From: Hymenobacter cellulosivorans
GTDB lineage: Bacteria; Bacteroidota; Bacteroidia; Cytophagales; Hymenobacteraceae
DNA length: 64,000 nt
Direction: 5' to 3'
Assembly: GCF_022919135.1 (NCBI RefSeq)
Contig: NZ_CP095049.1
Span: 1,864,501-1,928,500, forward strand
Part shown: positions 10,220 through 20,771 of the stretch, piece by piece
Position numbering within the stretch: position 1 is the stretch's first letter
How the letters are laid out: every line of letters begins with the position of its first letter
The notes under the pieces: model-generated
What the model was told of the DNA's origin: nothing
Database searches by the model: none
What the model saw: the letters and a program-made list of their open reading frames with translations, nothing else
Program-made: the position numbers and the translations under genes

Positions 10220-10485
10220 GCCCGTAGAGGTCAGGCTACTCACATAATCATGTGATTGACGAGTAAGCCGGAAAGCACCATCTTGGATACGACCAATGGC
10301 TCTGCCGAATCCGTCATGCAGCGGGCAAGCAGAGTCGTTGGCTCTTTCTCTCCCTAAATTGTCGGAAGCCATGCCAAAATCACACCGCCAAGCGTTGCTC
10401 GTGTTGTTGGGTCTCTGGCTTAGAGGCCGCCCGGCCCTGGCTTGAACGGCAGGCTCCGCGCCTTGCCCACCGGCTTCCGGCATCC
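10220..10485. other. Intergenic stretch with a 24-codon signal-peptide-like ORF
   Basis: No family can be recognised. On the plus strand an ATG at 10371 opens a 24-codon ORF (stop 10443-10445) that reads as a basic start, a hydrophobic core (LLVLLGLWL) and an ending RPALA, which looks like a signal peptide cut short. It may be a remnant or chance. Confidence 0.2.
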
Positions 10486-10535
10486 GCCGCCCGATTTCCG
10501 GTCTCACACCGCCGGAGGTCGGGCGGCGTAGTTTT
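10486..10535 (+). terminator. Rho-independent terminator
   Basis: Stem gccgcccga (10486-10494) with tcgggcggc (10519-10527), a partly self-complementary loop, and GTAGTTTT following. It separates the response regulator locus from the exonuclease gene. Confidence 0.6.
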
Positions 10536-10654
10536 ACAGCCTTCCCACTAGGTAGGCAGATTGTCTTTGCCTGCTGGAGCCGGCATATTTTTAAGACGAT
10601 TCTTGCGTCCGGCGGTTATCTTCGGTATTCAAATACTGGTTGGAGCGCTTTGCT

Positions 10655-11449
10655 ATGCAGATTTTACGCAATATTTCCCTGGAGCAGGTGTTCGTTCTCG
10701 ACATCGAAACCGTCCCGTGCGTAGGCTGCCACGATGAGCTGAATGACATGCTGCGGCTGCTGTGGGAGCATAAGTGCCACGCACTGCGCCGCGAAAAAGG
10801 CTGGAGCTCGACTCGCGCCGACGTGGAGGAAATGCCTTCTCAACTCGAAGCGGCGTCCTTGTTTGAGCAGGCCGGTATCTATGCTGAATTTGGCCGGGTG
10901 GTGTGCATTTCGGTAGGTTGCTTCACGTTCGACAAACAGGAGGAGCAGTGGCGTTTCCGGGTGAAAAGCTTTGCCGACCACGATGAGGTAACTATGCTGC
11001 GCGAGTTCTCGATGCTACTGGCGCGTAAGCCCAATTATATGCTGTGCGCCCACAATGGCAAGGAATTCGACTTTCCCTACCTGGGCCGCCGTTTGCTTAT
11101 CAACGGGCTGCCGCTGCCGCCCCAGCTCGATATTGCCGGCAAGAAACCCTGGGAAATTAACCACCTCGACACAATGGAGCTCTGGAAGTTCGGCGACCGG
11201 AAATCCTACACGTCCCTGTCGTTGCTGGCGGCCATGTTCAACATCCCGACGCCTAAGGACGATATTACCGGTGCCGACGTGGCCCGGGTGTACTACACCG
11301 ACAACGATTTGCCGCGCATCGTGCACTACTGCCAGAAGGACATCATCACCACGGCCCGGCTGTTGCAGAAGTTTCGCGGCGAAACACCCTTTCCCGACGA
11401 GGCCGTCATTTACGCCGACGCGGTTAGCGCCGTGATGAAACGCGTGTAG
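10655..11449 (+). CDS. 3'-5' exonuclease, DnaQ/PolB-like RNase H fold
   Basis: 264 residues from ATG 10655; an earlier TTG at 10640 is less likely. The DEDD exonuclease motifs are visible: Exo I with Asp16 and Glu18 (VLDIETV), Exo II in AHNGKEFDFPYLGRR, and Exo III in YCQKDIITTARLL. The layout matches the 'predicted 3'-5' exonuclease, PolB-like' proteins, which are single-domain relatives of the family B polymerase proofreading domain and act on DNA or RNA ends. There is no polymerase domain. It is monocistronic between two intergenic regions, so the context gives no further clue. Confidence 0.82.
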   Translation: MQILRNISLEQVFVLDIETVPCVGCHDELNDMLRLLWEHKCHALRREKGWSSTRADVEEMPSQLEAASLFEQAGIYAEFGRVVCISVGCFTFDKQEEQWRFRVKSFADHDEVTMLREFSMLLARKPNYMLCAHNGKEFDFPYLGRRLLINGLPLPPQLDIAGKKPWEINHLDTMELWKFGDRKSYTSLSLLAAMFNIPTPKDDITGADVARVYYTDNDLPRIVHYCQKDIITTARLLQKFRGETPFPDEAVIYADAVSAVMKRV

Positions 11450-11638
11450 CGTCCGGCCCGATTTTGCTGCTCGGCTTCTCTGGCGGCCAGTCTCTGCACG
11501 CAGGGACTGGCCACTTGCTTTTTAGGCATATGCGTGTGGAAATAGCTGAAGGGAAGAATTTCATACTTGGTAATAATTATTATTATTTGAATAAAAATTA
11601 GTATTATTATCTATTAACCACGTTTAAACTCGACAAGT

Positions 11639-12991
11639 ATGCATCAGAACCTACTGGAAGAAGTCGAAACGTACTTTACGGGCAATACCGTAAGCCAGAC
11701 CAGTGTAGTGGTGGGCGAGAGTGAGGAGGGAGTTCGGAAGGCTTTAGGCAAAATTACCCCGCTTGTTCTCAGTAGTTTCATGGGCCGTGCTGAGCGGCCT
11801 GGTGGCCCGGAAGCCCTCTGGACCCTAACCCACGAAGCCGCCGAATCGGGCGTGCTACCCGACTTGCTCACGGCCGATACCCTACAGCGCCGCTCCGACC
11901 TGATGCGGGCCCTGCTCGGCGAAGCCTACGGGGCTACCGTGGCCCGTATTGCTACGGCTACGGCCATCAAAGCGCCGTCGGTAGAAACCCTGCTGGCCAT
12001 TGCGGCCCAGGCCGTGCTACACCGGCTAGCCAGCTACGCAACCCAGCACGACATGAACCCCGAGGAGCTGTTCAGTTTTCTGAAAAACCAGCGGGCTCAG
12101 GTACTCGAAGCTATGGTGCCGGGCAGTTCCGCGAGGTCCGTAGCTGTGGAGCCGGCAGCCGGGCGGCCGGCCAGGCCCGAAGCTGTAGCGGGTGTTCTTA
12201 CCGAGTCGGGCGGCATGTGGGCTTCGGTTGGCGGGGGCCATACCTACAGCGCACCGCCGGCGCCAGCGCCGGAATCAGCCACGCCAACTTCCCGCTGGGC
12301 CTGGGTGCTGGCTGTGGTAATCCTGGGAGCGGGAGCCGAGTACTTCGTGATGCACAACCAGGTGGACGGCGCTCCGAAGGTGAGCCCGGCAACCCTGGGG
12401 CTGACCAGCGCCACGGCGGCTCCCACACCGAATACAGCCACGGCCGGCGCAGAGCTGACTGCTCCAGCTACGCCCGGCGGCTACTACGACGCATCCCTCG
12501 ACACCTACGTGTACGACCCGGGCCGGCCCGTGACGCTAACTATGGTGGATGGAACCAGCCAAACCGTGGGCGTGAACTCCACCGAAAACCGCCTCTATAC
12601 TTTCCTAGCCAACCCCGCGCTGCAAGTCGACCCCGTAAACCGGACCAAGGGCTGGATCAATTTCGACCGGGTCAACTTCGACGCCAAGAAGGCTACGCTC
12701 TCGGATGAGTCGCGGCAGCAGCTGCGCAATGTGGCCAGCATTCTGAAAAGCTTCCCCGGCGCCCGAGCCAAGATTGGCGGCTACACCGACAGCACCGGCA
12801 CCGTGTTGGCCAACCTGAAAATCAGCCAGGACCGGGCCAATGCGGCCGTGGCTGAGCTCGTGACTATGGGCATTCCGCTCAGCCGGCTCGAAGCCAAAGG
12901 ATACGGTGGCAAGCATGGCGTGGCCAGCAACGTTACGCCCGTGGGCCGGGCCTTGAACCGTCGGATCAGTATTCGGGTAACCCAGAAATAA
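11639..12991 (+). CDS. DUF937 and OmpA-domain membrane protein
   Basis: 450 residues in three parts: an N-terminal all-alpha DUF937 (YidB-like) region (about 1-165), a Pro/Ala-rich linker with one transmembrane helix (about 217-235, WAWVLAVVILGAG), and a C-terminal OmpA-like peptidoglycan-binding domain (about 340-450, with VNFDAKKATL, GGYTDSTG and NRRISIRV). This fits a protein anchored in the inner membrane with its OmpA domain in the periplasm binding peptidoglycan. There is no signal peptide, so DUF937 would be cytoplasmic. It is preceded by an unusually AT-rich stretch (about 11560-11635), likely the promoter, and followed by a bidirectional terminator. Confidence 0.85.
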   Translation: MHQNLLEEVETYFTGNTVSQTSVVVGESEEGVRKALGKITPLVLSSFMGRAERPGGPEALWTLTHEAAESGVLPDLLTADTLQRRSDLMRALLGEAYGATVARIATATAIKAPSVETLLAIAAQAVLHRLASYATQHDMNPEELFSFLKNQRAQVLEAMVPGSSARSVAVEPAAGRPARPEAVAGVLTESGGMWASVGGGHTYSAPPAPAPESATPTSRWAWVLAVVILGAGAEYFVMHNQVDGAPKVSPATLGLTSATAAPTPNTATAGAELTAPATPGGYYDASLDTYVYDPGRPVTLTMVDGTSQTVGVNSTENRLYTFLANPALQVDPVNRTKGWINFDRVNFDAKKATLSDESRQQLRNVASILKSFPGARAKIGGYTDSTGTVLANLKISQDRANAAVAELVTMGIPLSRLEAKGYGGKHGVASNVTPVGRALNRRISIRVTQK

Positions 12992-13015
12992 GCTTTGCCT
13001 GAGTGGATGGAAAAC

Positions 13016-13045
13016 AAAAAGAGCGGCCCGCAGGCCGCTCTTTTT
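13016..13045. terminator. Bidirectional terminator closing the OmpA gene and nuoN
   Basis: aaaaagagcggcc, a CGCA loop, then ggccgctcttttt: a 13-bp perfect stem with A/T tracts on both sides, between the convergent OmpA-domain gene (+) and nuoN (-). Confidence 0.9.
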
Positions 13046-13067
13046 GCTGGATAAACCGGAAGCCAGC

Positions 13068-14465
13068 CTACTTGAATACCTCGCTGAATAAGCCCGGCAG
13101 TACACCCAGCACTACCGTCAGCAACGCCAGCAGCACCAGCACGGCCGACTGGAAGCCGCTTACTGCAATCGGTTCGGCCGTTTCGTCTTCGGCGGGCTGC
13201 ATGTACATGGCAATGATAGGGCGCAGGTAGTAGTAGATGCTCACCATTGACATAATCACGGCGAATACTACCAGGCCAATGTAGCCTCTGTCGATGGCCG
13301 CGCCGAAGGTGAAGAACTTGCCAAAGAAGCCCCCCGTGAGTGGGATACCGGCTAAGGACAGCATGGCCACGGTCATCACGAAAGCCAGCAGCGGGTTGGT
13401 TTTGGCCAGGCCATTGAAACCCGCGTAGTCTTCACGCTGCCGCTGATCCGACACCAGCTTGAGCACGGCAAAAGAAGCTACAGTGGCCACTGAGTAAGCC
13501 AGCGAGTAAAAGAAAATGGCGTTGGCCGAAAGCTTGGCGTTTACGGCTACCAGGGCAATAAACAGGTAACCGGCGTGCGAAATGCTGGAGTAAGCCAGCA
13601 TCCGCTTCACGCTGTTTTGGGCCACGGCCCCCACGTTGCCAATGAGCAGCGTCAGGACGGTGATGGCCATGATAGTGGGCACCCAGAAGCCCTGTGCCGC
13701 ATTAAAGGCGGCAATCAGCAGCTTAAAGAAAGCGGCAAAACCAGCGGTTTTTACCACCGTGCTCATGAAGGCCGTGAAGAAAGTCGGCGTGCCTTCGTAT
13801 ACGTCGGGTGTCCAGTAGTGGAAGGGAGCCGCCGACACCTTAAAGCTGATGCCAATGAACATGAGCAACATGCCCAGGTAGAGCATGGGCTGCAGGGACG
13901 CATTGGCTGGATTGACAATACCGGCATTGATGTCGGTAAGCTGGAAGGTGCCCGTGGCGCCGTACACCAGAGCAATGCCGAAGAGCAGAATGCCAGTGGC
14001 AAAGGAGCCCATCAGGAAGTACTTCAGGGCCGCTTCGTTGGAGCGTACGTTGCGCTTATCGGAGCCAGCTACCACGTACATCGAAACGCTCAGAATTTCG
14101 ATACCCACGAACAGCATCAGCAGGTTGTTGTAGCTCACCATCATAATGGCGCCTACCAACGAGAAGAGCAGCAAGGAGTAGTATTCGGCCAGGTTTTCCT
14201 GGCCTTCCCGCACGTATTTCTGGGAGAAGGGAATCAGCAGCAGCGTCGTCAGGACCACGATGCCGGTGAAAGCCACCGAGTACGAATCGATGGTGAGCAT
14301 GTTATTGAAATACGACTGAGCGTCGGTATTCCAATCAATGAGGTTCACGCCGAACACCAGGGCCAGAATGACCATAGCTGCCGGCAGCAGGATCTTGTTG
14401 GACTTCAGGAACCCGAAAAACAGGTTAACGATGCCGAGAACGGAGAGCAGAATGATGGAAGTCAT
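13068..14465 (-). CDS. nuoN: NADH-quinone oxidoreductase subunit N
   Basis: A 465-residue membrane subunit of complex I, one of three Mrp-antiporter-like proton-pumping subunits. It has some fourteen hydrophobic segments and the family stretches KYFLMGSFATGILLFG, SAAPFHYWTPDVYEGTP and KRMLAYSSISHAGY, the last with its conserved Lys. It is the last gene of the nuoKLMN half of the cluster, 17 bp after nuoM, and ends at a terminator. Confidence 0.96.
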   Translation of the reverse strand: MTSIILLSVLGIVNLFFGFLKSNKILLPAAMVILALVFGVNLIDWNTDAQSYFNNMLTIDSYSVAFTGIVVLTTLLLIPFSQKYVREGQENLAEYYSLLLFSLVGAIMMVSYNNLLMLFVGIEILSVSMYVVAGSDKRNVRSNEAALKYFLMGSFATGILLFGIALVYGATGTFQLTDINAGIVNPANASLQPMLYLGMLLMFIGISFKVSAAPFHYWTPDVYEGTPTFFTAFMSTVVKTAGFAAFFKLLIAAFNAAQGFWVPTIMAITVLTLLIGNVGAVAQNSVKRMLAYSSISHAGYLFIALVAVNAKLSANAIFFYSLAYSVATVASFAVLKLVSDQRQREDYAGFNGLAKTNPLLAFVMTVAMLSLAGIPLTGGFFGKFFTFGAAIDRGYIGLVVFAVIMSMVSIYYYLRPIIAMYMQPAEDETAEPIAVSGFQSAVLVLLALLTVVLGVLPGLFSEVFK

Positions 14466-14482
14466 GTCGTCGGAATCAGGGC

Positions 14483-15967
14483 TTATTGTTTACCCATCAG
14501 GGTCAAGATCTGCAGTACGGCCGGCTCCGAAATTTGCAGGAAGGTATTGGGGAAAAGGCCAATCCAGAATACCAGCACAATCAGGGGCACCAGCACGGCC
14601 AGCTCACTACCAGTCAGGTCTTGAATAGTAGAAGTCAGGGAGGTTTCCGGACCCAGCATCACGCGCTGGAACATGCGCAGCAGGTACACGGCCGCCAGAA
14701 TGATGGTCACACCGGCCACGGCGCCCAGCCACATGTTGTACTTGTACACACCGGCCAGCAGCAGGAATTCGCCTACGAAGCCGTTGGTGAGCGGCAAAGC
14801 TACCGTGCCGAGCAGCAGCACCAGGAAGCTCACCGACAGCAGCGGCGTGTGCTTGGTCAGGCCACCCAGCTCAGCAATCTGGCGGGTGCCGGTGCGGCGC
14901 TGAATAATGTCGCCGATAAAGAACATACCAACCACGTTTACGCCGTGAGCTAGCATCTGTATCACGGCGCCCTGCAGGCCCATCATGTTCAGCGAAAATA
15001 CCCCGGCGGCCATTAAGCCCACGTGGGACAGAGACGAATAGGCAATAAGCCGCTTCATATCCTGCTGGCGAATGGCAATGATGGCACCGTAGATAATGCC
15101 GATAACTGCGAGAATCATGACCAGCTTACCCCACTGGCTCGTGCCGAGCGGCACCACAGGCAGCAGCCAGCGCAACGTGCCATAGATACCCATCTTGAGC
15201 ATAATGCCCGAGAGCAGCATGGTAGCGGGCACGGGGCTTTCGGTGTAAGTGTCGGGCTGCCAGGTGTGGAAGGGGAAAATCGGCATCTTCACGGCAAAGG
15301 CAATGAAGATCAGCCAGAACAGCCAGGCCTGTTCCCCAGCCGACAAGGTCAGGTTGTAGAAAGCCGCAATGTCGGACGACCGAACCCCGCCGTTGGCTCC
15401 GGTTTGGAAGTAGAGGTACACAAAGGCGGCCAGCATGAAGAGCGAGCCGATGATGGTGTACAAGAAGAACTTGAAGGTAACGGCAATGCGGCGCTCGGAG
15501 CCCCACACACCGGCCAGGAAGTAAATCGGAATCAGGGCCACTTCCCAGAAGAAGTAGAACAGGAAGGCATCCAGCGACACGAACACGCCGATCAGGCCGG
15601 TCTGCATGAACAAAATTAGGGCGTAGAAGGCCGAGGCGTTGGGATAGTCGTGGCGGAAGGAAGCCAGGATGATGAGCGGCACCAGAAAGGTGGTCAGCAG
15701 CACCAGCAGCAGGCTCAGCCCATCCATGCCAATGTGGAAGTTGATGCCGGCCGAGGCTATCCAGGGAATATTAACGGCAAAGGACGAATAAGCGGCCTCA
15801 CTGTTGCCGGGCGTCATGCCCGAGGCAGCCGTAATGGCGGCAAACACGGCTACGGCAAATTCCACCAGGGCTGCCCCCAGGGCCATTACCCGCGCCGCAT
15901 TGCCTTTGGCAAAGTGCAGCAGAAGCGCCGCCGCGACGGGAAAGAAAAGTAAAAAGGCAGTCAGCAT
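14483..15967 (-). CDS. nuoM: NADH-quinone oxidoreductase subunit M
   Basis: A 494-residue antiporter-like membrane subunit of complex I. It shows the expected SLLLVLLTTFLVPL, FFWEVALIPIYFL (with its conserved Glu), KMPIFPFHTWQPD and KRLIAYSSLSHVG segments that form the half-channels. It lies between nuoL (61 bp upstream) and nuoN (17 bp downstream) on the same strand and is presumably cotranscribed with them. Confidence 0.96.
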   Translation of the reverse strand: MLTAFLLFFPVAAALLLHFAKGNAARVMALGAALVEFAVAVFAAITAASGMTPGNSEAAYSSFAVNIPWIASAGINFHIGMDGLSLLLVLLTTFLVPLIILASFRHDYPNASAFYALILFMQTGLIGVFVSLDAFLFYFFWEVALIPIYFLAGVWGSERRIAVTFKFFLYTIIGSLFMLAAFVYLYFQTGANGGVRSSDIAAFYNLTLSAGEQAWLFWLIFIAFAVKMPIFPFHTWQPDTYTESPVPATMLLSGIMLKMGIYGTLRWLLPVVPLGTSQWGKLVMILAVIGIIYGAIIAIRQQDMKRLIAYSSLSHVGLMAAGVFSLNMMGLQGAVIQMLAHGVNVVGMFFIGDIIQRRTGTRQIAELGGLTKHTPLLSVSFLVLLLGTVALPLTNGFVGEFLLLAGVYKYNMWLGAVAGVTIILAAVYLLRMFQRVMLGPETSLTSTIQDLTGSELAVLVPLIVLVFWIGLFPNTFLQISEPAVLQILTLMGKQ

Positions 15968-16028
15968 ACTTTATTCAGATGCAGATGAAGCCGGGGAAAT
16001 CTTCCACGCCGGCCGTCCAGAGGAAGCG

Positions 16029-18011
<1,983 letters not shown>

Positions 18012-18040
18012 AGGAGTATGCTATAAGAAAACCGTCTGTT

Positions 18041-18117
18041 ATCCTGAGCCTGCGAAGGACCTTGTGCCAATGGAACGACTCGTTCTGGTGCGGTAAGGTC
18101 CTTCGCAGGCTCAGGAT
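18041..18117. repeat. Perfect inverted repeat between nuoK and nuoL (REPIN-like)
   Basis: Arms 18041-18063 and 18095-18117 are 23-bp perfect inverted copies (atcctgagcctgcgaagga core). A small inner palindrome, gaacgactcgttc, lies in the loop. The layout of two REP-like units in opposite orientation fits a REPIN. It would form a very stable hairpin in the nuoKLMN transcript. Confidence 0.75.
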
Positions 18118-18133
18118 GACAGGCGAGTTATCA

Positions 18134-18466
18134 TTACCACTTAAGACGGTTAAGCAGGTTGACGTCGGTGTTCTGGAAGTTGCGGTAAATCATCACGATG
18201 ATGCCCAGCCCGACCGAGACTTCGGCGGCGGCGACGGCCATGATGAAGAACACGAAGATTTGTCCGTTGGGGTCGGAGCGGTAGGCGGAGAAAGCCGTCA
18301 GCAGCACGTTTACGGCGTTGAGCATCAGCTCCACGCACATAAAAATGATAATGGCATTGCGCCGGGTTAGCACCCCCGTTACGCCGATGGCAAATAGCGC
18401 CGTGGCGAAGTACACGTAATACTCAAGCGGGACGGTGCGAATGACTTCCGGGATGGTCTGTTCCAT
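18134..18466 (-). CDS. nuoK: NADH-quinone oxidoreductase subunit K
   Basis: A 110-residue, three-helix membrane subunit of complex I. Conserved membrane Glu residues sit in FMCVELMLNAVNV and in AVAAAEVSVGLGI. It is the first gene of a second nuo unit (K, L, M, N), cut off from nuoJ by about 3.1 kb of unrelated genes. A TACCTTTG element 65 bp upstream suggests its own promoter. Confidence 0.95.
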   Translation of the reverse strand: MEQTIPEVIRTVPLEYYVYFATALFAIGVTGVLTRRNAIIIFMCVELMLNAVNVLLTAFSAYRSDPNGQIFVFFIMAVAAAEVSVGLGIIVMIYRNFQNTDVNLLNRLKW

Positions 18467-18530
18467 GCAGTGGGGTCAGCGGACAAGGCAAAGAGGCCCA
18501 GCCAAAGCTCAGCTGGGGTTAATTAGCTGG

Positions 18531-18538
18531 CAAAGGTA
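18531..18538 (-). promoter_or_regulatory. Candidate promoter (-7 element) for nuoKLMN
   Basis: TACCTTTG on the minus strand is an exact TAnnTTTG match, 65 bp upstream of nuoK. The sequence is the same as the nuoA -7 element. No good -33 TTTG is found. Since nuoA-J end at a terminator, this second unit needs a promoter of its own. Confidence 0.55.
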
Positions 18539-18825
18539 TCCTGAAAATCGGTAAATCCACAGGGAAAAGTACAGTTCTGCCCCTTTGCCACTAGAAGATA
18601 AGGCCCATCGGGAGCCGAATTAGAAACATTTAATTCGTCCGTCCTGTCGGCCGCCGCAGGACAGCTGGCGTGCTGACGTTAGATTGCTACTCCTGTCAGC
18701 AGCACGCGAGATGTCTACCGGCAGTCGACAGGCCGTTGTTTTTATTTGCAACCCCGTTATATACTCCGCAAAATATTCTCGGCCGGATAAAGTATTTTGC
18801 TGCCTTTCGCGTCTGCTTAGTCAGA

Positions 18826-19428
18826 ATGGACGCACTAGCACTAAACGCCTTGCCCATAGGCACGATGAGAGGACAGGACCGGCAGATTCAGGAGGCCGTG
18901 CAGGAACAGCGCGGTCGGCTGCTGGCCTTCATCCGCCGCCGCGTGCCCGACCCCGACGATGCCGAGGATATTCTGCAGGATGTCTTCGGCGAGCTGGTCG
19001 AAAGCTACCGGATGCTCAAACCTGTCGAAAAAGTGGCCTCCTGGCTGTTTCGCGTGGCCCGCAACCGTATCACCGACCTCTACCGTAAAAAGAAAACGGC
19101 GTCGCTGGAAGAGGAAATGCTTCGCTACGCCGACGACAACGAGGAAGGCTCCCTGCTGCTGGCCGACGTGCTGCCCGCCGACGACGATGCCCCCGAAAAC
19201 CGTTTGCTCCGCGAAACCCTGATGGAGGCCTTGGCCGAAGCCCTGGAGGAGTTGCCCAAAAACCAGCGTGACGTCTTTGTGTGGCACGAGTTGGAAGGCC
19301 GCAGCTTCAAGGAGTTAGTCGAGGAAACTGGCGTCCCGCTCAAAACCCTGATTTCGCGCAAGCACTATGCCGTGCAGCACCTGCGGCAGCGCCTGCAGGC
19401 GCTTTACACCAACTTGTTCACTGATTAG
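18826..19428 (+). CDS. RNA polymerase sigma factor, sigma-70 (ECF-like) family
   Basis: A two-domain sigma factor of about 200 residues. Region 2 holds DAEDILQDVFGELVES and the -10-binding helix ASWLFRVARNRITDLYRKKK. Region 4 runs from LPKNQRDVFVWHELEGRSF through KTLISRKHYAVQHLRQRL. An acidic linker joins them. The start is either ATG 18826 or ATG 18865 (MRGQDRQIQEAV), both giving complete domains. No anti-sigma gene of a known type is adjacent. The next gene (19559) is a small membrane protein that could play that role, but this is a guess from position. The gene sits in the gap that splits the nuo cluster. Confidence 0.88.
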   Translation: MDALALNALPIGTMRGQDRQIQEAVQEQRGRLLAFIRRRVPDPDDAEDILQDVFGELVESYRMLKPVEKVASWLFRVARNRITDLYRKKKTASLEEEMLRYADDNEEGSLLLADVLPADDDAPENRLLRETLMEALAEALEELPKNQRDVFVWHELEGRSFKELVEETGVPLKTLISRKHYAVQHLRQRLQALYTNLFTD

Positions 19429-19558
19429 TGTGCTAGAATGCCAATGTGCTCATGTGCTGTTGATGATTGACTACAGCGCGTTTTGCTAACTCAAAGAGTA
19501 GCACATAAGCATATTACCGCATCAGCACATTAACCCCACATCAGCACATTCCCACATC
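19428..19558. repeat. Intergenic repeat cluster built from cacatcagcacatt units
   Basis: The right part (about 19520-19558) has two direct copies of an 18-bp unit around CATCAGCACATT. The left part (19428-19465) has the same words inverted (tgtgctagaatg, aatgtgctcatgtgctg). Together they can fold back. A related word, gcattagcacattaa, occurs at 1784-1798. It looks like a dispersed Bacteroidota intergenic repeat and is not a CRISPR array (no spacers, only two units). Confidence 0.5.
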
Positions 19559-19951
19559 ATGAATCCTAAACCCTGGCCGCTTCGCGTCCTCAAATTCGTT
19601 CTCCTGGGCATTTTGTTCGTGGCCGCTATGGGCTACGTGACGATGAGCCTCTGGAACTGGCTGGTACCCGACCTTTTCCACGGCCCGGTCATTAACTTCT
19701 GGCAAACGCTGGGCCTGTTGCTGCTCACCCGCCTGCTTACCGGTTTTAAGGGTGGCTCGGGCCGGCCCGGGTTCAGCCGCAAGTGGCAGCAGCACAAAAA
19801 CGACTGGAAACAGAAGATGGAAAGCCGCATGGCCGGCATGACGCCGGAAGAGCAGGAGAAATTCCGGCAGAAAATGCGCGCCAGCTGCGGCCCGCCCGCC
19901 TGGATGCGCCGACAACCAACCGAAACGGCGTTTAATGCCCAAGCCGAGTAA
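19559..19951 (+). CDS. Small membrane protein of unknown function
   Basis: 130 residues. There are two hydrophobic segments (about residues 10-30 and 45-62, FKFV-like then WQTLGLLLLTRLLTGF), followed by a basic, amphipathic tail rich in Lys, Gln and Glu (QQHKNDWKQKMESRM, then TPEEQEKFRQKMR). This fits a two-helix inner-membrane protein with a cytoplasmic tail. It follows the sigma factor gene by 130 bp on the same strand. A role in membrane-linked control of that sigma factor is possible but only from position. No domain is recognised. Confidence 0.65.
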   Translation: MNPKPWPLRVLKFVLLGILFVAAMGYVTMSLWNWLVPDLFHGPVINFWQTLGLLLLTRLLTGFKGGSGRPGFSRKWQQHKNDWKQKMESRMAGMTPEEQEKFRQKMRASCGPPAWMRRQPTETAFNAQAE

Positions 19952-19954
19952 AGA

Positions 19955-19992
19955 AAAGCCGCGGCTCCTGAAGAATCAGGGGCCGCTTTTTT
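19955..19992 (+). terminator. Rho-independent terminator
   Basis: An imperfect hairpin, aaaagccgcggctcctga / tcaggggccgctttttt, followed by T residues, immediately after the small membrane protein gene. Confidence 0.75.
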
Positions 19993-20117
19993 GTGCTGCT
20001 CAAGCGTAGGAGTAGGCCAATGAATTGACCCGGTGAAACTTATAAAAAGATGTTGGCTACGGCGCAGCTGCCATTTTCGGGCCGTCCGTATACAACGGCA
20101 GCATCTTTTGTAGCCCA

Positions 20118-20684
20118 ATGGCCAGTCCTGATTCTTCCCCCAACTCTCAGCAAGCTACCCGTGGCGGAATGGCCCAGGTAGTGGAGCGCAATATTGAAGC
20201 CCTGCTGCAACGGCAGCAAGCCGAGGATAAGCAACGAACCTGGCAAGACCGTACCGCCGACGCCGTAACCAAGTTTACAGGCAGCATGGCTTTTGTCCTT
20301 ATTCACCTGGTGTTCTTTGCCGGCTGGATTCTCTGGAACGTGGGCTGGCTTGGCCTTAAGCCCTTCGACCCCTCGTTGGTGATTCTGGCCATGGAGGCTT
20401 CCGTAGAGGCCATTTTCCTGTCCACTTTCGTGCTCATCAGCCAGAACCGTATGGCCGCCCTGGCCGACAAGCGCGCCGACCTGAACCTGCAGGTGAGCCT
20501 GCTTAGTGAGCACGAAATAACCCGTTTGGTAGTCCTGGTACGGGAAATAGCCCAGAAGATGGACATTCAGGAAGCCCAAGACCCGGAAATTCCCGAGCTG
20601 GCCCAGGATGTGCATCCCGAGCGGGTCCTCGACACAATAGAACAGTACCAGCAGAAAATAGAGCAGGAAAAGAAGGCTGACTAG
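20118..20684 (+). CDS. DUF1003 domain membrane protein
   Basis: 188 residues. The DUF1003 signature is visible: a pre-membrane stretch (RTWQDRTADAVTKFTGSM), two transmembrane helices (FVLIHLVFFAGWILWN and LAMEASVEAIFLSTFVLISQNRM), and then the conserved KRADLNLQVSLLSEHEIT region and a coiled, charged tail. The family is widespread and of unknown function. It is unlinked to complex I but lies in the block that separates nuoJ from nuoK. Confidence 0.88.
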   Translation: MASPDSSPNSQQATRGGMAQVVERNIEALLQRQQAEDKQRTWQDRTADAVTKFTGSMAFVLIHLVFFAGWILWNVGWLGLKPFDPSLVILAMEASVEAIFLSTFVLISQNRMAALADKRADLNLQVSLLSEHEITRLVVLVREIAQKMDIQEAQDPEIPELAQDVHPERVLDTIEQYQQKIEQEKKAD

Positions 20685-20771
20685 TTTCGGCGGGCGTGGT
20701 CGTTCCACCAGGGCATACCCCAGTGGGCCTCGGCAGCTAGCAGCTAACCACTGCCGGGCGGCTTTCCATCC

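Noticed and set aside
19501..19560. Possible CRISPR array from repeated catcagcacatt words
   Set aside because: Only two direct units with no spacers, and the same words are present inverted upstream. It fits an intergenic repeat.
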